From Hydractinia symbiolongicarpus (lineage: Eukaryota; Cnidaria; Hydrozoa; Anthoathecata; Hydractiniidae), in contig NC_079882.1 in the NCBI RefSeq assembly GCF_029227915.1, forward strand, positions 12,400,001-12,464,000: a DNA stretch of 64,000 nt, read 5' to 3'. Positions within the stretch are counted from its first letter, which is position 1. Each line of letters opens with the position of its first letter. Positions 37,285-58,797 of the stretch are shown one piece after another. The notes under the pieces were generated by a model. It saw only the letters and a program-made list of their open reading frames with translations, did not search any database and was not told where the DNA came from. Position numbers and translations under genes: made by a program.

Positions 37285-40200
37285 TGCTTCAATTGCACTC
37301 TGAAAAAAGTAAGTCTAATAAATGACACAACTTGTTATGCTCTACTAAACAACTGGGAAAATCCAAATTGAAAATTATAAAAATTTGATTTAATTTGATT
37401 CGATTCTTTGGAGATAAAATGAACCTTTTAGCTTTTCCAAATCAAATCTTTATTTAATTTGTCAAATTTAAAACACTATATGTTCAAAAGTAATGGGGGA
37501 TACACAATCCATTTATTCAATTTATTGAATTCAATAAATTTAATTGTGTGAATCTAAAAATTTAAACCTCTCTGATTTGACAATTTGGGGGTGGAGTTAG
37601 CTATGGTGTACTGGTGTATGTAGATACACCAGTAAAAAATTAGTTAAAAAAGGTAAAGCGATCTCTGCAACTGTTTTTTCTTTTCTAAATTTTACACCCA
37701 AAGTCTGAAGAAACTTGGATAACACCTGTGCATGGCATAGAAAACTGGTTTTTGAGTCTTGTTGCTGTCAAAAATACAAATTACTGCTCTTTCCTCGTAA
37801 AATATTCAAAAGTAGGTATCAGTGTCAGTTTTACTATTTCACCAGTTCTGCTGGTGTAAGCTGCCCATTTGGTTGTGCAAGAATTTCTCTGGTGTATCTC
37901 ACGGGTAAAGAAATTAAACTAAGCAGCAGAACAATGCAAAAATAACATTTAGGTGAGCAGCGTGTAGACTGTAAAATAAAATAACTCTGGTGACTCTGGT
38001 AAAGAAGAGCTTAATCTTCGTAAAGCTTCATAATGTCTTGGCAAACTTTTGAACTTGATAGGAATAAGTTTGTTTACATTACTTTGCAATATTTTTATAT
38101 TTTGTTGTTGAGTTGTAATGGATATTCCCATAATCATAAGTATGATATTACAACATTTTATGAATACTACGATAGGGACATGTATCTAGTTATCAAAGTG
38201 TTGATTTTGGAAGTAAAAGAGACAACAAAAGAAATAATAAACACAGATAAAATTGAACTGAGAAAAGCAAGTTTAAGTCTATTTTGTGGCAACTTTAGCA
38301 ATCTACAATCCCAGGTTGTTACATTTTTCATTAGCTTTTTTTTAGTGTTTATAACTACTACTCACAAAATTTCTTACATTTCTTTGGGAAAAAGTTTTAA
38401 AATCTTGACATTTTAAATAGGCAGAAGGCTTAAAATCTTTGTTGAGTTTTTAACATCTTCCATGCCAGAATGGGTTAAGTAAATTATTTGTTTTTGCTTT
38501 AAATTCTCCAAAAAACAATGCCATAGCAGAATTAACTGTGACTAATTTAATAAACAGCGCTTGTTTTTTTTATCACCAATTTTACATTTATGCACAGGAC
38601 TGCAAACACTTGGTAGTGTACATTAAAAAATGTATGGACATTAAAAACTAATTTGACACACAATTAAATTTGTCAAATTTGACAAAATGGATTGCATATC
38701 ACCAGATTAATAGGTAGCGTTTACTGTGCAAATTACATGAACATCTGTATTATGTTTATTTTCGTTTTTTATTTAGGATATTATAGCTAATTGTAAAATG
38801 ACCGCACTGCAACAGCAGCAGTTCTAATGAAACAAGTAAATAGCGCTAGCAAGTATACTGTCCTTATTACGTGATTATCTCAACAAATGGCTTTGGGGGC
38901 GATATGAAAACTTTATTCGCTACATAACTTTATGGTTTTAATTACATGCCATCCCTTAGAACAAACAGGGCGAGTAAAAATTGAATCTAGTAAGAAACAA
39001 ATTTGCTGAATTACATCTCAATTCCGTGATGAGTTGACTTTAATACACCTTTTCAGAATTAGCAGAACTATAATTTTTAGTTTCCCCAAGTGGTAAAGTT
39101 GCACTTTGAATCCTCTGCTTCCTGGGGGAGGGGGTGGGTGACTAACCATTTAAAAAGTACTAAAAGGGAGAGACTTTTGAGAGATTCATCCCCTACCTTG
39201 GCATTTTTTTTGTTAACATTTGTTTGAGACCTTGGACACCTTGGATTTGTCATGTATTTAAAAATTAAATATATAATTTTGCTACAAAACCTGAGAGGCT
39301 TAAAATATAATGCTGATATGTAAAAATAAGCATAAACATCTCAAGGTAAACTGTAAATCTCTTATAAGGAGCGTTCGTTCCACTTGTAGGAAAATTAAAT
39401 ATGGCTGTATTCAATGAATGATTACAAAGACATAGATTAAATGCTGTAACTATACACAAAAATTTTCTCATTGGTAGGCAACCCTAGCTGTCTATTCTGT
39501 GAATTACACAAATTTATATCCTATACCATTTAAGTCTAAGGATATCATGCCATTTAGTGTTGTCATAGTCATAAGAAAAATGAGTGCCTTTGTTGAGGAA
39601 CAAAGACAGGACGCGTATGGTGAAGAACAGCCTTTTTTTCTTATGGTGTTACTATCAAACATAGGGAAATAACAAGAGAAGCTAAGTCGCATAATTTAAA
39701 GGTTCAGTTATTTAAAAACTAAAAAAGCTTACAGCTCGACTCTAGGCAAATCAGGTAACAACACCCACAAGTCAAGCATTAGAAGGATGCACCCGCTCAC
39801 GTCGTGCTATTCAGGTCCAATCTTGAAAACGAAAGCAAAAGCGTTTGACACAAAATACGGACCAGATTGAACGTCACGAAAAAATCTTTATTTAATAGTG
39901 GTACATAATCCGCGAAAATAGACTGCTTTTTGTCTTAAGAAAAAGGCCAAAGAGAAATGACAGTATTGTGCCTGATTCCAGTTTCCAATGCAACAAAAAT
40001 AGATATTTTTGAAAAAAAAGACGTCTGGCAATGTGGGGAATTTGTAATCAAACAAAAGATCTTCTGTTAATTACTAAGGAGATAAATGGGCGACAAAAAA
40101 TTAATGCTTATTAACTGTGTTTTAATGGCGTAAAATATTCTCCATCATAGAAAGCCACAACCGCTGCCGACCGAAACTTTGAAGTTGTAATGGGAGTTGG

Positions 40201-40306
40201 AGCTGAAAGATAATGCAAACGATGTTGGTTAATAATGATACTGGCCAGCTAAACTAAAGATTTATTCATGAGAAATATTAGCCAGATTTTTCTATAGCTA
40301 ATAAAC
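37285..40306. other. Intergenic region, RCE1 to first Src gene
   Basis: Divergent upstream regions of RCE1 (-) and the first Src-family gene (+). No coding sequence is supported. It holds several small palindromes: AATTTATTGAATTCAATAAATT-type 22 bp at 37519-37540, a hairpin with 10-bp arms ACTGGTGTAT at 37610-37633, and TTTGTCAAATTTGACAAA at 38669-38686. Confidence 0.5.
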
Positions 40307-43438
<3,132 letters not shown>

Positions 43439-44814
43439 AATCACATAAAACATGATAGAAATATAATGTTGACATTTTTGTTTCCTAAAATATAGTAAGC
43501 CTGTAAGGCTTTAGTATTCTGTATAAGCTAATGCACATAATAATTGCGATAGAGGGCAGTACAAGCTAAGGGAGTCACTTCTACAACATGAAGGAGGAGT
43601 CCCTTCCACACTGTATTATAATGAACACATTTATTTAGAATTATTTTCTAACATGATTTTCTATGTATATGTTTCAATGAACTAGTTTTTTATATAATAA
43701 CTTTTAAGTTTCTGTATAATTATGTACATTTAACTTGAGCATGCTATGATATCAAACATATGTGCATTCTTAACAAACCATTTGGAGAATTTTTCAAGGT
43801 TGTATCTGTGAACAAACACCTATCTTTCTTAACAGTGGTTGAAAATTTTTCATGCTGCTTGATGTGTAATAAAACCAGATATAATTTTTCTCCATAATTA
43901 ATGATAACAATTCCAGCATAATTTAAAGAAATTTGTTTTTATTTTGTTGTAAAGTTGATTAGTTTGGTACACCGTGGATTAATACTAATTTTCGATCATG
44001 TTTTAAAAATCTTTTAAATTCTCGAAATATTTTTGATTATTTATTTTTGTTGAAGAGCATGTACTGTGTGATTTTGATTTTATCCTCACCGTACCCTAAG
44101 AAGGGTTAGGGAAACTAGATTTTACAGATAGATCCATTAAATCAAATACAATTATTTTTATATGATCACCTTAATTGTTCTTGGTTAAAATGATAATTTT
44201 ATAAGAATTAGAGCTTATTTTTTTTGGTCTGTATAAAAGAATTTTCTAAAACTTTCTACAGGACCCTTGCATTTAAAGATATTTTTAAAGTGTGGATTTT
44301 TTTATTTTGAAGTGAAGTGTATGCGTTTACTCTTTTCCTGATTGGTCGAATTTACTATAAGTTGGCCCAATCCTTTGTGCGTTTTAGTAATGGTAGTTTT
44401 TAGTCTGCAATATATATAGTTCTATAGATAACTGGAAAGTAAATTATAGTTTTTTTCACTATCAAACATTTTTGTCTGTTCATAAACAATACAGTTACAC
44501 ATATGTTCATGTAATTACTTTGTTTCTGAGCATTAAAATAAAATTTTATGAAATATTTTTTATTTGTATATTTAATCCCTTTCCTTATAATTAGTAAATT
44601 GGTGTTTACACTTTTTAACCTGAGAACTATACCTATGTTTTAAACTTTTATCAGAAATTAAAATCTGTTGTTTTTCATTTGTTGATATAAGATTAGTACT
44701 ACTCATTTAGATGTTTGTTTTAATTAGTATGCATTTTACATCATTGTTGTCATCCTCATCATCCTTATCATCATCATCAATTGCATTCTGATTCTTGTAT
44801 TTATTTTGTTGTAG
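43439..44814. other. Spacer between the two C-lobe sets of the Src locus
   Basis: Contains the 3' untranslated region of gene 1 and about 1 kb of AT-rich DNA. I looked for SH3, SH2 or N-lobe exons that could serve the C-lobe cassette at 44815 and saw none. A TCATCATC-type simple repeat lies just before the 44815 exon (about 44745-44780). Confidence 0.55.
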
Positions 44815-47417
<2,603 letters not shown>

Positions 47418-49403
47418 TTTCTTGAACGAATAAAGTTGTATTGACAAAAGACGAAATCAAGCTTTTTGGAATAGAATAAGTAATATATACCTGAATAGTA
47501 CAGGCTGATTTGATCACCAAACTTTTAGTCATTCATGTTTAGGGATGGCGAAGGGTTAAAATCAAAACCTTGATTTAACGTTTAGCATAAAATTTGCGCC
47601 ATGTAGTTTTTGTGCTTTTGTGTGATACTTAGTAGGCACATGATTGCCTGTTTGTGAAAAAGGGCATTGGACTGTGGTTGTTTCTAAAAATTTTTTTACA
47701 TCCAGATGATAAGAGGGAAGAGTCTAATATAAATAGATTTATTTATTTGTCTCAGTCAGATTTTAAAATTTCAGATAAAGTTAAAATTACCCAAAAATTT
47801 CCCTTATAAATATATGATTTTAAGAACAAATTTTATCGTACTTAATGGTTGTAATTTTACATTTATTATTTCGCAACATTTTTGAATTAAAATGAGCGTT
47901 TCGTAATGTTACTTGCACTGGCAGACACTTTTGCGTTTTTGCTCTTTTTTAACATTTGGTCTTTTCATTCTTCCGTTGGTGTTATGAACATTTCTCGGAT
48001 ATCCCTATTCCTTAAAAAAGTATTCGATGCAGACTTTTGATTACTAACAAGAAGCCCTGCGGCTTAAAGATTTCCGCCATTAGCAATAATCCGAACTTTG
48101 AAGAGGACTGAGTAATATGGGGGAACAAAATCATTCAATATTCTAAAATTTTAAATTTTAATTTTTGATTATTATTGAAACTGTAAATCATAGCTAACTT
48201 AACTTACATAAACTTCATTTCTCTATATGAACAGTTTTAAAAGAGAAAAAATAAACCTGAAAGTTGATGAACAATAAATTTTTTACATAATCAGTTACGA
48301 AAGGTAACTTTATGTTATGACGCACTTGTCACGATTTTATAGGTATAATACATTATCTTTCACCAAAAACTTTCAAATAGCATATAAACTTCAAAATAAA
48401 GTATTGTTCATTGGATAATAAAACAATCTGTTGCACTGTTAGGATTCTTATTGGCTTAAAACTCATTTTAGCCTCGTTCTCAGAAAAAAATCTTTTAGCC
48501 TGGATAAGTTTCGGGCCTAGCTGCGCTGTCTCTATCGATATATCTCTCTATCTCCTCAGGCGATTTTAAAGATTCCGCCTTTGCTGGCGGAAATCAATAA
48601 GAAATAATTATCTCCACAACGTTTGGCAAAGTACATAGGTCTAACGCATGTTGAATTTGTTATCTCCTATATATTCGAAAATAATACGTGGACGACTGAC
48701 CCTTTATATTACCAGAAAACTGATGTTAGGATAACTTGAATTATGAAGAAGCAGCGAATGAATTATATTAACGAACAGAAGATATGAATACTACTGACGT
48801 ACGTTAAACTAACCCTAACGCACAGCCTGTACGTTATTCAACGTTATTCCCCTTTGTCAATTTCGCCAAAAAGAGTTATTTCCAAAATTATTGGGAAACT
48901 CGCTATTCACTAAATTTCAAGTTTAAAACATTTACGTGCAAAAATAAAAATGATTACAGCATTATTTTTGCAAAATTAAACTACTTCTGCATATATATTA
49001 AAAGGAAAAAAATTTAATAAAAATAATATATAAATATTATGGCGTACGTGTTCCGACAAGAAGTATTTTCATTCCCAGTGTAAGATGGCATCTGCGATGG
49101 TGATCAATTTACAGGATTTTCGGAACAATCTTAGGCAAAATATTTCCTTGCCATAAAAATCCGATGCGTGGCCCGGTTAAATAAGCTCCGAGGAGAAGAG
49201 GGCAGGGAGTTGTAGATTTTGTGGGGGACGAAGAAACACAACAAATCGATATCTAGTAATAAATTGATAGAAAAGAACCGTCAATTGGGGTTAAGCATTG
49301 AAAATTAATTATATTGTTATATGCAAACAATATAAATCAAAAAAGTAGCATCTAGGACGTTATGTAGTTTGAAATTAGATTACTACCTGGATCATATCTT
49401 AAA
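47418..49403. other. Intergenic region, C-lobe cassette to Src gene 2
   Basis: No coding sequence is supported. It contains hairpin-ended repeat copy B (48045-48600) and the AT-rich upstream region of gene 2. Confidence 0.5.
48045..48600. repeat. Hairpin-ended dispersed repeat, copy B
   Basis: Starts TAACAAGAAGCCCTGCGGCT, then TAAAGATTTCCGCC, and ends GATTTTAAAGATTCCGCC, a short loop, and GGCGGAAATCAATAA. The ends match copy A (19875-20938) but the interior does not carry the 128-bp array. Both ends have a small GC hairpin. No coding sequence is seen inside, so it is a non-autonomous element of unknown class. Confidence 0.6.
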
Positions 49404-52549
<3,146 letters not shown>

Positions 52550-53738
52550 TGAACGTAAAAAAATATTTTGCAGTGTGGTTTACTTTTGTATCTTGTCATA
52601 AGGTTCGAATTAAAATGTAAAACCACTATGGAAGGAGCTATTGCAGTGAAAATTTTGCAAATAACGCAAAGTAAACAAAAAAAAATAGGGTATACACAAA
52701 TTTTAAATTCAACATTACGTTAGAATACATTGAATATGTATTTTAGCTTCTAGCTGTGCACACCTAATTTGAAGCCTGTAAAGTGGCAACCAGCATCTGA
52801 TATGAGACAAATTGCCAGGGTCACCTAGTTAACCTTTTCGTCCTCATTTATTCATTCAGTCGTTATGAAAAATAAGGGCATGTATATTTTATTTTTGGGA
52901 ACAGAAATTAAAAAAAATAAACGAAAATTAATATTGCTTATCATAAGATTGTACAAGTTAGATTTTTTTATAGATAATTTTTCACCATGACATATTTTTA
53001 TAAACTGTTTACTCTTTAGATTTATTTGTACTTTAACTTTAGTTTGTTACTGTAAATGAACTTTAGAGGGAAAGTAGGAAGTGATGACTTAATCGAGGCG
53101 TCCAAAGCTAAACGATGAATGCTTTCATTTAGAATGTTAATGGCAGTTAAGATCTCCTGTGAAGTTTATTAACGAAACAAAAGCATAATCTTAATAATAT
53201 ACGATACAAAATGAATCTTTTTTCCTTAATTCTGAAATAATAACTTAATCAGCGTTTTTATATACTTATTCAGGTCAGTGACAGGGAACAGAAATTGTTC
53301 GTGTTTAGTCCCGATGTCTAAATATTTTGCACCAATGTTTTGATGCTAACGTTTTTCTACTGCAATTTAGTGCTTGTATTTTCTAAATATATTTTAATTA
53401 AAGCTAATAAATTTTACTTTTACTTTCTTTATTTCCATTCCCATGTATAAGACGGTCGTTCCAATTAATTGATCACCCGTTTTATGATGTTAAATACCCA
53501 GCGCTTTGAATGAACTTTTATTCACAGCTACATGTTTTTCCTTTCTTCTGTCATTTGTCATTTTTATTCTATGAAGGTAAGTATTTAGAAGAGTCCGTTG
53601 TACGTATTCTGTGCATCGTTACTTCATGCATCTTAAACACAGAGTAACGGTTCCGCTACCGTTTTTAAACAAAACACACGCATATAAGCTCACCTCTACT
53701 AGGGCGAATATTTCGAGCAAAATGGCTTTGAGCATTTT

Positions 53739-53770
53739 AATTGGTTGGTGAAAAATTTCGCCAACCAATT
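53739..53770. repeat. 32-bp near-perfect palindrome
   Basis: AATTGGTTGG at one end and CCAACCAATT at the other, with a mostly complementary 12-base centre (TGAAAAATTTCG). It is surrounded by related CGAATATTTCG/GGAATATTTCG words, so it may be the core of a small hairpin element. Confidence 0.75.
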
Positions 53771-54299
53771 TTTTATTAATCCGCTCCATACGGAATATTT
53801 CGTCTAATGGACATGAAATTTTAATGAAGGAATGCAGGTGTTATTATTATAAAGAAAATTTCTGATTAAAAAAACTAATGCAATTATAAAACGCCTTACA
53901 ATAACTACAGTAAAACCAAGCGGGCATCTCCATGAGACAAACCGCTTGATTTGAAACAAGTTCTAATAACAACGCAGTCTCCTGTTCCTGTGTGGACATT
54001 TTGGCCGAAATTTACATACAAAAAACGCATTTTACAACAGCTGTATAACATTAAAGGCTGTTTTCCACTCCAAACCTTTTTTCGGCGAAACGAAACGGAC
54101 AGGAAAAGAAAAGTTGAGCGTCTGCACTAAAAATGTTTACACCACGTGAGTGGAAAATTTTATTTCCGTTCCGTTTCGGAAACGACAGGTAGAAAATTAG
54201 TTAGCCAATCAAGTTATTTTATTTCGTGAGAATTTCTCAGTGTGTTTACTTTTTGTATCGAAATAGGCGCAATAATATGAAGTGGGAATTACCAGCTAA

Positions 54300-54715
54300 A
54301 AATTTTCTCCGGGGAGAATTTCTTAAACTGGGGGGTCATAATATAATGACCTAAGGGGTTATTACGAAATTTTCTGTCAAAATGGGGGGAGGGGGAACTA
54401 ACTTAAAATAAACACTAGTAAAATAAACTAACACTAGTGAAACAACTAAAAATAAAGGTAAAAATGCTTTTGGCATGTTTAAGAAACAAACTATGCTGAC
54501 ATTATGTTGATATTTGTTATTTTTCACCTGTAAATAGTATTTGTTCTTGAGATTTGTTTCAAAAGAGAGTTGTGTTTAGATTATAAGTAAAGATGCTGCT
54601 TTGTGATATCCAAAAAACTTATTATGGGGGGGAGGGGGTGATAATAAAATGAGGAGGTGGGCCTCATTCAATAAAATGTGGGGGGGGGGGGGGGGTCATT
54701 ATAAAATGATTTTAG
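54300..54715. repeat. G-tract cluster with TCATNATANAATGA motif
   Basis: Repeated runs of 5 to 16 G (the longest at about 54680-54695) alternate with a short palindromic word: GGGGGGTCATAATATAATGA near 54330 and a G run followed by TCATTATAAAATGA near 54697. The G runs on one strand are dense enough to form G-quadruplexes. Confidence 0.7.
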
Positions 54716-55371
54716 GGGTGAAAAATTCGAAAAAGTGCAATTTGACCACTCCCCTACAATTAAGCACAAAAGAGTACTGAGACAAAAAAATATTTGAAAC
54801 GAATGTTCCCACGGAGGATGGACATTTGTTTCGTTTTACGCTTTGGTCAAAAATAAACATAAAATAAACAATAGAAAACTTCTTAGTGGACTATGCAGTT
54901 TAATTTTCGCATGGACTTATTTTCAATGCCGACTTAAATAATTTAAATTTATTTTTACGAATCGCAAAGATTTGAATAATTTCGCGTTGATTTCTTTTTG
55001 CGATGGAAGAATAACTAACAGAAAGAAAAAACAAACAAAAAAACTACTGTAAATCATTCGTTTATAACGTCTATAGTCTTTTTAACTGAAAACATTTACA
55101 TTTCAACAATTGCGCTGAAAGCATTGCTATTATAGTGGTACCAGGTGGCTTGGAAATAAGACATCTATTAAAACAGCGCAGTGCAACTGTGCAGCGTGCC
55201 GCGCTACCGTGCACCTGCATGTTGCCCAACTGTATGTTGAACCCAAAAGAGGAGGAAATCCTTGTTTCATTCTCGGAAACAATAAAAAACAAAAAATGTA
55301 TAACATCTTACTTTTATTTCAAATATACATTGCTGATTGTAATATTTTTAAAACCAAATCAAAACATGTCC

Positions 55372-57489
55372 CTAGTGTTGGAAGGTTCCATCGATTTTAA
55401 GAACACGTCTTAGAGTGAAATGTCCAGCAACCATGAATAAATATATAACAAGGAAATAATAAAGCAGATTTTCTTTAACTGATTTGTGTGGGTTGTTAGC
55501 GTTGTCCCAAAATATCCACGAGAAACCTGGTACAAATTCTTTAAGTGGAACTTTTAGTGTACTTTCCAACTCGGTTAACGCGGCCTCTACATCCTCGACC
55601 TGAAAGAGAGATAATAACTAAGAAAGCGAAAACGCTTAGGTAAAAACAGTGTCAACAAAGTCTCCTTTCATCATTCATGTAAAAAAGTGAAACTTTGAAT
55701 GAAGAAGAAAATGCAAACCTTAATTGCTGTCATGCCTAAAGCTTGTGCAGCTTTAAGGTTAGCTTCTAAGTTATCCAAGTACACAACATCGCTTGAATCT
55801 ACTTTTAATTTGTCGAACACGTCACCTTTTAAACTAGACGAAACCTAAAAAAATATAGTTTAAAACTAACTTTAAAATTAAAAATACAAACATGAAAATA
55901 AAACAGGTACAAATTTGCTGGACAAATAATAGAAAGAAAAATGTATTATATATAACGGAATGTTTAAAATATAGATTTGCCTATGGAATTTACACATTCT
56001 TTTTAAATAAAAATATTTAAGGCCCAAATTCGGTCAAAAATAAGAACACTCTTCGAACATACACAGATTCAGTAAACGGCTAGATGGCTAAACAATAGAA
56101 TGAAGAAATAGGAGACAGTAGGAAAAATCAAAATCAAAGAAGCATTGAATTTTTTCACCCATGCATAATTTTTATCTTCTTCCTTGTAAAAGATCTAGCA
56201 GGATTCAGACAGGATTTTTAAAAATTCAGAGTTTTGACCTAAAATATACATTGAATTCTGTTAGTATACTATTTTGTAAAAGCTTTAAGAAGGTATCCAA
56301 AAGTATTTCCATTCAATTTTTATATCCACTACACTTTTTAGATACATTTGAAACACATACCACATCAAATAAACTTTTGTCAACAGGAATTCGCTCAGAG
56401 TTAAGACCACCAGCTTCTGAAATAAGACCAGTCTTTAAACCCTCCCCTCGTATGCTTTGTATGGCAGACATAACATGTGCAAGGTTGGCTTTTTCACTTC
56501 CATGTCGGGACAACAAAGCAGGTTCAATCTGTTCCATGAGTCCTAAAGACGAATTAAACCATGATAAACAGGAATATTTTTCAGGGTGGGGCATGCTCCA
56601 ATCCTTTCCTCCAGCCCTCAAGACTGCTACAGCTCTACAAAGTATACACTAATAGGAAGTAAACTTTTTTGAACGACCAGAATCTTTATGAATTACATAC
56701 TTAGTAAAACAAGCAGGGCATTTTCTAATTTTTATTATTAAAATTAACATTCTGGAATGCAAAGTTTCACCCTTCAAAGTTAAGGTTCGAGGGATAGAGA
56801 AGAGGATTAAAATTATGATATGCTATATTTTTCTAGTGATCCAACACAATAAAATGTGTAAAGTATAGAAGTAGAAACTCAATAATTTTTTCCAAGAATA
56901 TTTAATAGGTAGAATGAAATACATACTGACCTCTCAATAACAATACATTTAAAAGCTTAATTTATCTGAGAAGACAAAATGTGATGCACATCTCCAAGGA
57001 TAGTCAGTTCAAGAGCTGACAAAATTGTTTTTAAAATTAGTTGAATGGAACAGAAATTTTTAAAAAAACACATTGCAAGTAAACAAGTTGAGCTTAGGGT
57101 TAGTTGGTGCATATTGGACTTATACAACTATCTTTTTTAACTATTTAACATCTTATAAGAATTTGCCATATAAAGTTGAAAAAAACATTTTCTATAAAAA
57201 TCTTTATCAAAAAATTTAAATTATAAAAAATATAAAAATGAAATAAAATGAAGGGACTACCTGTATCTCCATCCTTAAAAAGTCTGGTCGTTAACTCACT
57301 CTCGGTCATACTATGGTCTCTTGCATATTTCTGTAAAACCGGCGACATAGCAGGAACCAATGATCCACCCATATTAAAAACAACAGCTTTTTTTGTTGAC
57401 ATTCCGCGTTCATGTTGAGATGCTGCAGATGATGCAAGCAATTTAGCACTGGTGCGTAACACAGCTGATTTTTGTGCTAAACGCAACAT
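55372..57489 (-). CDS. HAD-fold protein, likely inactive, with mitochondrial-type presequence and C-terminal membrane helix
   Basis: Four exons in transcript order: 57489-57261, 56542-56361, 55844-55719, 55599-55372; 765 nt, 254 aa. The N-terminus (MLRLAQKSAVLRTSAKLLAS) is Arg/Lys/Ser-rich with no acidic residue, like a mitochondrial targeting sequence. The body resembles the HAD domain of ACAD10 and epoxide hydrolase 2: AVVFNMGGSLVP where the family has FDMGG, IRGEGLKTGLISEAGG, and VVYLDNLEANLKAAQALGM where ACAD10 has FLDDL. The nucleophile Asp is Asn, and the second acid of the last motif is also Asn. The cap domain is much shorter than in ACAD10. A hydrophobic helix near the end (LLYYFLVIYLFMVAGHFTL) suggests membrane anchoring. 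A splice acceptor (TTTTATTCTTAAG) lies 10 bases before the ATG. I do not recognise an exact ortholog. Confidence 0.8.
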
Positions 57490-58797
57490 CTTAACTTTCC
57501 TTAAGAATAAAAATAAAATAAAATATTTTACATTTTAACCTTTTCTTATACAAACATTTTTATGCATACCTAAAAAAAAATTTTCAGAAAAACTAAAAAT
57601 TTTGAAATTTTGCTACACACCTCAAAAAAAATTTGACAATTCAAGAGAGTGACATAAATAAAGTTAAATTGAAACAGGAGGATAGATTACACAGAGTCAC
57701 CCTTCAAGGTGAGTTCAAATTCAATGACAAAACATGTTAATGTAAATGAATACACCATTTGAAGTCTATTCATCAAAGTTTTTTGGTCTTCTGCTTATCT
57801 TGTAAACCTTTTAAGAGAGAGTCATGGATACATATGCTGCAACCATGCGAACAGATAACCTTGAAATAGTGCAAGTGTGAAAAGTAAAGTCCCACCACGA
57901 ATTTATATACTTATTTGCAGGTAAAAAAGGGAACATTTTCTTTATATGATGGCCCTGAAGCACTGTAGACCACTTGCTATTGATTTCTTGTTACAATTAC
58001 AACTTTTTTATGCTATCAACATATTTTTTTTTTAATAATAGAAGAATTAAACAGAAAAAAAGGACACACATTGTCAAATATTAACATCACTGGTAAAATA
58101 AAAAGGAAGAAGAAATTAATGGCAGTATTTAATTCACATTTCTGACTTGAATTAACTTGCAAAAACAGGAATTAGGTTTATCAATTGCGAATTGTGCAGA
58201 TGAATCTTTATTTACTGAAAACTTACATACTGCATGACAGTGATTGGGATTCGATCCACACTCCGCTGACAAACTTATCACACTACATGCTAATTTGCAA
58301 ATTGTCATCTACTAATTTGAACCCACATGTAATGAAATAATATTTATATACCATTACATAACTAAAAAGTTGTTTTGACTGAAAAAAGGTGTGTTGGCTA
58401 ATCAACGTAAGCTATTTTTATATTATATGTAATACTATTTTTAACCTCCTTGTGACCTGAATAGGTCAAGATACAAAGTATTGGACCATAAAATTTTGCT
58501 TTACTTATCCAAACATTGTTTTCTCTTCAAGATAGATGGATAGAAGATTTGGATCAGTGAAAGTGAGTCTAATTGATTAAATGGAATCGTACCTGTGGCA
58601 AGACTAAAATGGTGCCATAAACAGAGTTTGGTGTAAAACCCTTAAAAGAGCTTGTTTATAGGTAGCTACAGTAAAAATTTTTCTTTACTCTTTACTTTGA
58701 GGTGTTTTTTTCTGAGAAAAAATCAATGGAATTAAGAAAGCACTGTTAAGCATTTCAGAAATAATTTGGGGAAGTTTGTGATTTTCATAGATGACTT
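57490..58797. other. Intergenic region, HAD gene to LINE remnant
   Basis: AT-rich with no coding sequence supported. A possible tRNA-derived SINE fragment at 58231-58292 is listed separately. Confidence 0.45.
58231..58292 (-). repeat. Possible tRNA-derived SINE fragment
   Basis: On the minus strand the stretch reads GTGTGATAAGTTTGTCAGCG, then GAGTGTGGATCGAATCCCAA and TCACTGTCATGCAG. GGATCGAATCC resembles a polymerase III B box, and the order is like the tRNA-related head of animal SINEs. No complete cloverleaf or tail is visible. Confidence 0.4.

Larger units (their letters stand above)
52550..55371. other. Intergenic region, Src gene 2 to HAD gene
   Basis: No coding sequence is supported. 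It holds a near-perfect 32-bp palindrome (53739-53770) and a G-tract-rich zone (about 54300-54715), listed separately. Confidence 0.5.

Noticed and set aside
54660-54715. Interstitial telomere repeat
   Set aside because: The G runs lack the regular TTAGGG unit of cnidarian telomeres.
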